Source: Emiliania huxleyi CCMP1516 (lineage: Eukaryota; Haptophyta; Isochrysidales; Noelaerhabdaceae). Taken from it: a stretch of 53,391 nucleotides of DNA. Below, piece by piece: positions 47,365-53,391 of the stretch (the first letter of the stretch is position 1; each line of letters begins with the position of its first letter). A program made the translations under genes and the position numbers. The notes under the pieces were generated by a model, which saw only the letters and a list, made by a program, of their open reading frames with translations, did not search any database and was not told the DNA's origin. The stretch lies in contig NW_005199530.1 in NCBI RefSeq assembly GCF_000372725.1, positions 64,377 through 117,767 on the forward strand. Reading direction: 5' to 3'.

Positions 47365-48153
47365 TCACCAGATCCAGTCGATCCCGTTCGCAAGCGTGAT
47401 TAGGACCACCGAGTTGCCTCGCACCTCTGGCGGGATGGCGGCATACTGCTCTTCGAGTGTCTGGGCGTCGCGATAAGTGCGCACCCACACGTGAAGCACC
47501 TGCTTGCGCCAACGCATGTTGAGCACATTGCGGCTCGAGATCTGGATCGCGCGCAGCTTCTTGAACAGCAGCCTGTACGCGTCCGCCGGCTGCAGCGCAA
47601 AGGTGGGCCAGTTGATGGCGCGCGTGACCGAGACGCCGACGGCGTGCTCAAAGAGCGTGACCGAGTAGTCGGTGATTTTTGAGCCCGAGAAGTAGTCGAG
47701 CTCCATCTCGGTCATCACGAGCCGCGAGCCAAACAGCCGCGCGAGCACCTCGCAACTCAGCGCCTCGGACTGAAGGGACGAGCCGCCTGCGTTGGGCACC
47801 GCGAGCATGCGCATCGCGTCCACCGACCAGCGCAGCTTGTAGCGCGGCCGGAAGGCCTCCACCTGCGTGTGGAGGAGCCCCGCAGCTTCGCGATGCGCGA
47901 GGAGCACACGCAGCCTCGACACGCCGTCGAGCGGCACCCGGAGAACCATGTCCTCGCCGACCAGGAAGCGGTGCCGGAAGAGTGTCTGCTGCATCTTCCG
48001 CGCCTGCGCAGCCGGCAACACGGCAGGCTTCTGTGTCGGCCACCGCCCAGCCTGCAGAGCAGGCTCGAGCGCTGCCTGCAGAGCTGGTTCGAGCGCCCGC
48101 GTTGACGGCACGCGCGACTGGAGAGTCAGCGATGCGAAGATCAGACACCTCAT
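47365..48153 (-). CDS. Conserved eukaryotic protein of the AAC-rich-clone (AAC4-like) type
   Basis: 262 aa from ATG 48153 (MRCLIFASLTLQSRVPSTRA); the frame upstream to 48228 begins only at GTG. The body is a single well-conserved-looking domain: RWSVDAMRMLAVPNAGGSSL, QSEALSCEVLARLFGSRLVM, TEMELDYFSGSKITDYSVTL, FEHAVGVSVTRAINWPTF, YRLLFKKLRAIQISSRNVLN, then KQVLHVWVRTYRDA and NSVVLITLANGIDWIW at the end. I recall this pattern from an uncharacterised family that includes Dictyostelium AAC-rich clone proteins; function unknown. A tandem ALEPALQAALEPALQA near the N-terminus is a recent duplication. Single exon. The C-terminal Val/Ile-rich strand suggests a nuclease-like alpha/beta fold but no catalytic residues are obvious. 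Confidence 0.65.
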   Translation of the reverse strand: MRCLIFASLTLQSRVPSTRALEPALQAALEPALQAGRWPTQKPAVLPAAQARKMQQTLFRHRFLVGEDMVLRVPLDGVSRLRVLLAHREAAGLLHTQVEAFRPRYKLRWSVDAMRMLAVPNAGGSSLQSEALSCEVLARLFGSRLVMTEMELDYFSGSKITDYSVTLFEHAVGVSVTRAINWPTFALQPADAYRLLFKKLRAIQISSRNVLNMRWRKQVLHVWVRTYRDAQTLEEQYAAIPPEVRGNSVVLITLANGIDWIW

Positions 48154-48375
48154 GTGGTAGGAGCACGGCTGGTGACAGAGGCAGTCCGGTGAAGCGTTTG
48201 CCGCGGTGATGACGGCTATAAGAACCACCGGTAATTGAATCTAAAAAAGAATTTTACAACAAAGGGCAAAAGAGTTTGGGAACCGCAAAATCGCTCCTCA
48301 TCGCAAACCCTGTCAGCAGTTCACCTACGGGTATGTTCGTAAGAGCTACATACACTGAAAATATGGACCGACCAG

Positions 48376-48450
48376 CTAGTCCCTGTGTGGTGGCGGCGTG
48401 CCGTTCTCCCATCCCTCCCTTGCGTTGTCTCTTTTCTTTCTTTCTTTCTT
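48376..48450 (+). mobile_element. 75-bp LINE-like 3' end with target duplication
   Basis: Contains only CCCTGTGTGGTGGCGGCGTG, the CCATCCCTCCCTTGCG block and the TTTTCTTTCTTTCTTTCTT tail. ACCAGCT occurs on both sides (48369-48375 and 48451-48457). Confidence 0.75.
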
Positions 48451-48615
48451 ACCAGCTGGGAGCGACTCCGAAGGCTTGCTTGCAACAGCTTGCAGAAGCA
48501 ACGACTGAGCCGCGAGCCGCTAAGGTGGGGCAACGACCGATCCGCGAGCCGCCCGACATGGTGAATTCTTTTCCGGGCGACGCCGAGTAGGCCACAGCTG
48601 TACAACTCTCTCGTT

Positions 48616-48876
48616 GAGGATTGATTGGTGTGACGCGATCCACTTCTTTGTGTCCGCGTCCGCGCGTGCGTGTGCCTCAGGTGTCTGTCTGTCCGTCGGT
48701 CCGTCGGCCCTCCGTGAAGACAGACCACTCCCGGTCACCAGGGGCACGTACAAGTAGCGGGGTTGCGAGACCCACGCCAGGCCCTGGCGTCCTAAACTTG
48801 ACGGCATGCACACAAACTACAAACCAAAGCGCGGTGGGTGAGATAGGGAGGTTTGCGACCGTGCGGCTCCGGGCAC
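48616..48876. other. Spacer with SINE-like fragment
   Basis: GATTGGTGTGACGCGATCCA (48621) matches the middle of the SINE-like element, then diverges. The region should contain the next dynein intron if the gene is intact, yet no further dynein exon is visible. Confidence 0.4.
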
Positions 48877-51198
48877 CTGTCGGCCAAAGGCGTGGCCGAG
48901 GGCCTTGACAGACTCGGTCTTGCCCGTGCCTACTCACGGTGGGCGGCGCATGACAAACGCGCTCGTTGGCCGCGAGAGGCGGCGCAACCTGCTGGTGCCG
49001 GCAGGGCCATATGGATTGCCACCGTAGCCAAGGTGCATCGCTTGCGTGAGGGTGAGATAGCACTTGTCGGTCAGCGGAGTGTGCACCAGCTTCGGTGCGT
49101 TCCCCTGGTACTCATAGCTGTAGTCGAAGGTGGCGCTGACCATCGACATAGTGACGTGGCCATCGCCGGGCCTGAGGTAGTAGCGAAGCTGAGAGCGCCA
49201 CGTCCACGCGTCGAGCGCGCCGGCCTGTACTGAGAGGAGTTGATCGACCACCGAAACGTTGTGGATAAGGTCCAGCACGAGCGACTGGATCTTGAGGCCG
49301 AGCAGCGGCACCTCCGTCTCGTGCGAGGTGTAGCCGTGCAGCTTGGACAGGAGCTCCTTCTTGAGGCCCTCAAGGGCGGCTCGGCCGCGCGGGATGGCCT
49401 CCTCCGCCTGCTGCGTGAAGAGCACCATTTCTGCGATGCACAGCACCTGTGAGGCCAAGCCCTCGAGATCGAGCTGCGGCGCTCGCCGCGTCTCGAGAAT
49501 GGAATCAACCAACGTCTCCTTCATTCCGGTTGCCAGCTGCTGCAGCCAGCCCTCGACGGCTTCGCTGACCTCCACCGGCTGCTTCAGTGGTACGACCTCG
49601 CCCTCCAAAGAGCACATGCCCGTGATGGCCTTGTCGCCAGGGGCAAACTGCACTTGGAAGATGCCGGCAAAGAGCTTCTTGAGGTGCGACTGGATCACGG
49701 CGGGGTTCTTGGCTTGCCCGAGGATCTCGAGCAGGTCGTCGTCGCCAATGAAGTAGAAACGCGGGAAGGACTGTCGCTTCTGCTCGAGGAAGTCGGAGAG
49801 CGCCTTTTGGCAGCGCTCGAGCTGGTCCAGGATCGCCGAGAGCGTCTCCGGAAGGTTGGACACGCGCAGCAGCGAGAAGACTCGCGGGTCGTCTGCAACG
49901 CCCTGCATGATCGATGTAAACTCCTCGTCAACCCGCGCGAAGCGCGGCTGTTCGTTCGGCATTGCGCCCCGCGCAAAGATGGGCTCGAGGTACACCCACT
50001 TTCGCTGGATGGGGTTGAGCTGCGAGAGCACGCGGTCGAGCAGCGCCAGCTTGGCCTCGTAGTGGGTGACGGTGTCGGCAAAGGTGCCAAAGAAATGAGA
50101 CGCCTTGAGCGACCCGAGTAGCGCCTGGAAGTCGCAAACCTGCGTCGTTAGGTCCTTCCAGTCCTTGATGAGCGCCGTGCTGCGCCCACCGTTGCTGTAC
50201 GATGTGGTCGAAAAGCGCGCGTCTTGTGCCCAAGCCGTCACCTCTTGGACCGCCTCACGGATCGCAACCTCGCCGGTCGCGCGGGCATTAAGCTCTTTGA
50301 GCTCGGCCTGGTTCTCGAGGAGTGCTCTCGTGCAGCCGAGGAAGTGGGAGAGGCGAAGATCTCCCAGCGGCACCTTTGGTATCCCGAGCGTGCGGAAGAG
50401 AGATGCCCAGTGCTCCGGCTGGAAGGCGTCGCCACGCACATGTTTCAACAGCGGGCCGAGCTGGCTGTAGCCGTCGAGCTCGGCTACAAGATGGCTGGCG
50501 ATGGCGCCCGGCGGGCAGTCCGCAGCGCGCTCACGCCATGACGCGATGAGATCGTCAAAGACGTACGTGCGCTGGCGGAACGAGACCCAGTCCTCGGCCG
50601 CCAACGCCTCGAGCTCGCCCATGAAGGACTCGAAGAAGTCGCACGACGCGACGTACGACTCGATATCCGCTTTGATGTCGGCCAGTCCGGCAAAGTTCGG
50701 CGGCGGGAGGTCAAAGTGGCTACAGTCTCTCGCCAGATCATCGCTGGCCTCCACCACCTCCTTCAGCTCGGCCTGCCACTCCTTGATGCGATCGATGAGC
50801 GCCGCCATTTCGGCAGGCTGCGACGTGTCGAGCTTCTTCGGCTTGAGCTCGGTCCACCGCGCCGCGAACTTTTGGACCTTCAGGTCGACCTCACCCACGC
50901 GCGCCTCCATGCTGTTCCGGAGGTGGCCCATTTGATCCTCTAGGCGATCGTTGAAGGCGTCCACCGACACCTCGAGCTCTTCCCATCGGCTGAGCAGTGG
51001 TGCGCTGCTGACTCCCTCGCGCTGCCCGACTGTCCGCAGCAGCTTGTTGAGCTCCTCCAGCTTCGCCCGTACCAACATATCGCGAGCGGCGTCAAGGGAG
51101 GACGATTTGAAGCCGATCAAAGACCTGCTAAAGATGGCGGACCGTAGTCCGACGGACGTCGCCCAGACGTACATGCACGACCCGGCCATGACGAACAT
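48877..51198 (-). CDS. DYNC2H1: Cytoplasmic dynein 2 heavy chain, linker to AAA1 Walker A (fragment)
   Basis: Motor for retrograde intraflagellar transport. Two exons seen: 51198-48999 and 48929-48877. The long exon covers the end of the tail and the linker: LDAARDMLVRAKLEELNKLL, DWVSFRQRTYVFDDLIASWR, RKWVYLEPIFARGAMPNEQP, FPRFYFIGDDDLLEILGQAK, NPAVIQSHLKKLFAGIF, ATFDYSYEYQGNAPKLVHTP and LTDKCYLTLTQAMHLGYGGN. GC-AG intron 48930-48998 splits Walker A: GNPYGPAG spliced to TGKTESVKALGHAFGRQ, then a GT donor at 48876. The full protein should be over 4000 aa. Neither the N-terminal tail nor AAA1-AAA6 beyond this point is in the window, and another gene lies at 47365-48153. It is either a pseudogene fragment, a rearranged gene or an assembly join. 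The 51198 ATG is merely the first in frame. Confidence 0.9.
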
Positions 51199-51213
51199 GA
51201 CCGCCCTCACCAA

Positions 51214-51457
51214 GGGAACGAGCTACCTCAGGGGAAATATGTCTTGAAGGCAACAAGAACACTCCGGCCGCTTCGTTCTCAACGACAGCGCTCGCACAAG
51301 GCCGTCCTCATGGCGGAGGTGCGATGACGTATTAGACTACATTTGGAGGCAGAAAATGTTGCTGCAGGACAAGACTTCAAAGATCGAGAAATTGCAACAA
51401 CTCCTACAGCTACACAGTGAAAGGCAACGCACGGAGCTACCGATTGGAGCAGTTTTG
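51214..51457. other. No gene identified
   Basis: Upstream of the dynein fragment. A plus-strand stretch near 51345-51420 (QDKTSKIEKLQQLLQLHSER) could be a fragment of coiled coil. Confidence 0.3.
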
Positions 51458-51459
51458 GT

Positions 51460-52038
51460 ACCTTCTCCTGGGAAAGTTATTTAGGAGCACCCCCCTACCG
51501 CCGCCCAGTACGTGCTCCGCAGCTGAGCCCACGCACCCCACAGCAGCTCAGGGACACAATTAGCTCGCATACGAGTGCTGGTACGCACAGCTCGACGCGT
51601 ACTTGAATGCTGCCACTGTCATTCTAGCCGGCGAGCGGCGGCGTCACAGCGTCGACTCTCGCATCGCGATGAGACGCACTGCTTGCCCAGACGCGCGCCT
51701 TGGCGCGCTCCTGTGGGGCAGGAGGAAGGCCAGCGGTTGTGCTGCGCAGGCCCGGCCGTCTGGCTGAAGGGAGCAGCAGCTGGCGCTCAACAGCAGCGCT
51801 GTCGAGCAGCGCAGCCACACCACACTCCCGCCAAGCCACGTGTCATTTCGCGCCAAGATTTGGCGCCAAAATGGTACTTTAGTGTCCACCTAGCCACGTG
51901 GTCGCGGCCTGAAGCTCCAAGCTTCTGGGACTGAGGTCCCACATCGCTGGACTCCATTTGGCTCAGTTGGAGGCACCGTCCAATCGTTCGCCGATGTCCG
52001 AAACCGGGGTGCTCCTAAATAACTTTCCCAGGAGAAGG
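51460..52038. mobile_element. MITE with 33-bp TIRs and TA target duplication
   Basis: CCTTCTCCTGGGAAAGTTAT begins the element at 51460 and ATAACTTTCCCAGGAGAAGG ends it at 52038. The TIRs extend through TTAGGAGCACCCC. TA flanks both sides, as for Tc1/mariner-type insertions. 579 bp, no transposase. It contains a perfect 12-bp palindrome TTTGGCGCCAAA (51859-51870). Confidence 0.8.
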
Positions 52039-52040
52039 TA

Positions 52041-52721
52041 TGCGTCTTCCTCCTCTCTTGCCTGAAAACGTTGCGGGATTGGCTTCTGCCGCGGATCCAT
52101 GGCGAGGTGCAAGGCCGTGCCTGTCAGAACAATCAGAGGGGTGGCCGTTCCCGCAGCACGACTGGTTCGAGTTCCAGTTGTTGTCGACGCGCCGAGACGG
52201 TTGACAACTTCACGGCTTGCCGCCTTCTCCGAAGTCTTACGGAGAGAGAGTTGAGAGAGAGATTTTTAGGAGACCAATAGTCCACAATTCACAACGCTTC
52301 CAATATTGTGTACCAGAGAGATAGGTGTGAGAGCTGTGGGAGCGGCCTCTTCAACTGAGCCAGTTGGTTAGAGGCGTGTGTGAGTGGTTGCTACTTTCAA
52401 CGATCGGCGTCGTGTTGGTCCCAACACTACCCGTCGCAAAACACTTGCCGTTTGCGTCGCTGGCACTAGACGTGCCACGCCCTGGAGGGCGGGCCCGGCG
52501 CCACGTGGCGCCGGCCAAACCAATAAATAAATAAATAGAGCAGACATCTCCAGGAGAGATGGGCGACGCTCCAAGTGCACGAACACAGAGGCCAAACCGT
52601 CTAGTCGATAAATGAAGTACAATCCCGGAGTGGTTCGATCCCACATGAATCCGAGACGGTGATGGGAGGCGTCTCGGCGGTCTCAGACCCAGTGAGGTAG
52701 TACGCCAGACTACCCCGGATC
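52041..52721. other. Repeat-derived DNA, no gene
   Basis: GAGAGAGATTTTTAGGAGAC at 52253 matches the motif in R3 (8415) and in the inverted-repeat arms (10634). (AATA)n at 52522. Confidence 0.4.
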
Positions 52722-52926
52722 CTGCTGAACAAGCTCCTCTTGTAGCTCGATCGGTCACACCGCCATCACCGTCGGTCGGTCGGGGAGAGGGGGGACGACA
52801 CTGCTTCGGCAGCGTGCACCTCGATCCTGCACCGTGTTTGTTATGACCCCCCCCCAATGAACACACCAGTGAGGGAGGGCGAGACGATCGGAGGGGTCCC
52901 GTACCATGCGGAATCGACCCTATCAA
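52722..52926 (+). repeat. Dispersed repeat family R2, copy 3
   Basis: Joins the part seen at 4003-4110 to the part seen, inverted, at 8040-8225, so all three are one family. The short frame DPAEQAPLVARSVTPPSP is shared with 4003. It continues after the LINE-like insertion at 53044 (GTGCTCAAG). Confidence 0.75.
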
Positions 52927-53032
52927 AAGAAAGAAAGAAAGAAAACAGACACGCCAAACGAGGGATGGGACGAGGACAGGGTCCCCACCTGCACTAGCAG
53001 GATTTTGGAAGAACGATCAGGGGGACAGGTGG
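52927..53032 (-). mobile_element. LINE-like 3' fragment with 11-bp target duplication
   Basis: GACCCTATCAA at 52916-52926 and 53033-53043 brackets AAGAAAGAAAGAAAACAGAC and a diverged body (GCAGGATTTTGGAAGAACG). The R2 copy at 8040 preserves the unoccupied site in reverse. Confidence 0.7.
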
Positions 53033-53120
53033 GACCCTATCAAGTGCTCAAGCGCAAGCGAGCACAATTTCTTGGAAAAGAGAAGTGCGATTCATTTAGG
53101 TGGTGGCGGAGGTAGGATCC

Positions 53121-53391
53121 ATGTGTGGCCTGCTCGCTGTCTGCTTGGCCCTGCTGCCGAGCTCATCTGCGTTGGTAGCAAGCCCGCGCATCGCGTCGAT
53201 TGCGAGCGTGACGCGTCGCACAATTGTGCTTGCGGCAGATGCGACAACGGAGCGCAAAGCAAAGCTCGCAGCCTTCAACGCCGAGCAGAAGGCGAAGCGG
53301 GCTGCCGCGGCGGCAGCTCGTAAAGGAGGCAGCAAGGCGGCCGCGCCCAAGCCCGCCTCCTCTTCGCCCTTTGCTGGCATTTTTGGCGGCG
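53121..53391 (+). CDS. Secretory/plastid-leader protein, N-terminal part (runs off right edge)
   Basis: From ATG 53121: MCGLLAVCLALLPSSSALVA is a signal peptide, followed by SPRIASIASVTRRTIVLAAD, a Ser/Arg-rich acid-poor stretch like a plastid transit peptide, then a basic Ala/Lys coiled coil (TERKAKLAAFNAEQKAKRAA) and KPASSSPFAGIFGG. The frame is open at the window end. A 3' splice-like GGTAG precedes the ATG. The mature protein cannot be identified from what is visible. Confidence 0.55.
   Translation, partial: MCGLLAVCLALLPSSSALVASPRIASIASVTRRTIVLAADATTERKAKLAAFNAEQKAKRAAAAAARKGGSKAAAPKPASSSPFAGIFGG

Noticed and set aside
52615..52660. Possible tRNA T-arm GTGGTTCGATCCCAC
   Set aside because: No cloverleaf can be built from upstream sequence.
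1..53391. Bacterial origin or operon structure
   Set aside because: Spliceosomal introns, U2AF, dynein-2, SAGA and complex I factors are eukaryotic; no ribosome-binding sites or operons.
1..53391. Integrated viral genes
   Set aside because: No capsid, viral polymerase or other viral hallmark was recognised in any frame.

Overview
The window looks like nuclear DNA of a GC-rich unicellular alga, most likely a haptophyte of the Emiliania (Gephyrocapsa) type. The reasons are short introns with many GC-AG boundaries, a spliceosomal U2AF protein, a flagellar dynein-2 heavy chain, two proteins with plastid-type leaders, dense homopolymeric and minisatellite tracts, and many 5'-truncated retroelement copies. 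The species call is inference. Two runs of N (26535-26634 and 42928-43037) are assembly gaps.

Layout. 1-949 is a U1-type zinc-finger gene running off the left edge (minus). 1846-4130 holds dispersed repeats and a frameshifted Gag-like ORF. 4207-6298 is a four-exon U2AF large-subunit gene. 6787-8660 is repeats, including a 125-bp satellite. 8784-9575 is a Sec14/CRAL-TRIO gene. 9595-12216 is a repeat island with a 375-bp inverted duplication around telomere-like DNA. 12281-15452 is a UDP-sugar pyrophosphorylase gene that appears to run into a GOLD domain plus coiled coil. 15787-17306 (minus) is a coiled-coil protein. 18416-23017 is a giant UIM/PDZ/PX protein. 23426-24021 (minus) is a complex I factor of the B17.2L type. 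25844 to the gap is a small membrane protein. 27476-30649 (minus) is an SPT20-like SAGA subunit with polyQ.

From 30846 to 34160 one LINE-like copy is interrupted by a SINE-like element and by two tandem Helentron-like elements. Then follow a SET-domain gene (34260-34847, minus), a CHAT-protease gene (36318-38379, minus), a small unknown gene (38526-38912) and a plastid-type acylphosphatase-like gene (39078-39803). 40142-46660 is mostly repeats with gene fragments. 47365-48153 (minus) is a conserved eukaryotic protein, 48877-51198 (minus) is the linker and Walker A part of dynein-2, 51460-52038 is a TA-flanked MITE, and a plastid-type leader starts at 53121 and leaves the window.

The genes are unrelated in function: RNA splicing, SAGA transcription, nucleotide-sugar synthesis, endosomal sorting, respiration and intraflagellar transport. 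What links them is architecture. Several introns or in-frame inserts are bracketed by 18-29 bp direct duplications of exon sequence around short 10-12 bp repeats, the pattern expected if new introns arise by local duplication. I regard this as the most interesting signal in the window.
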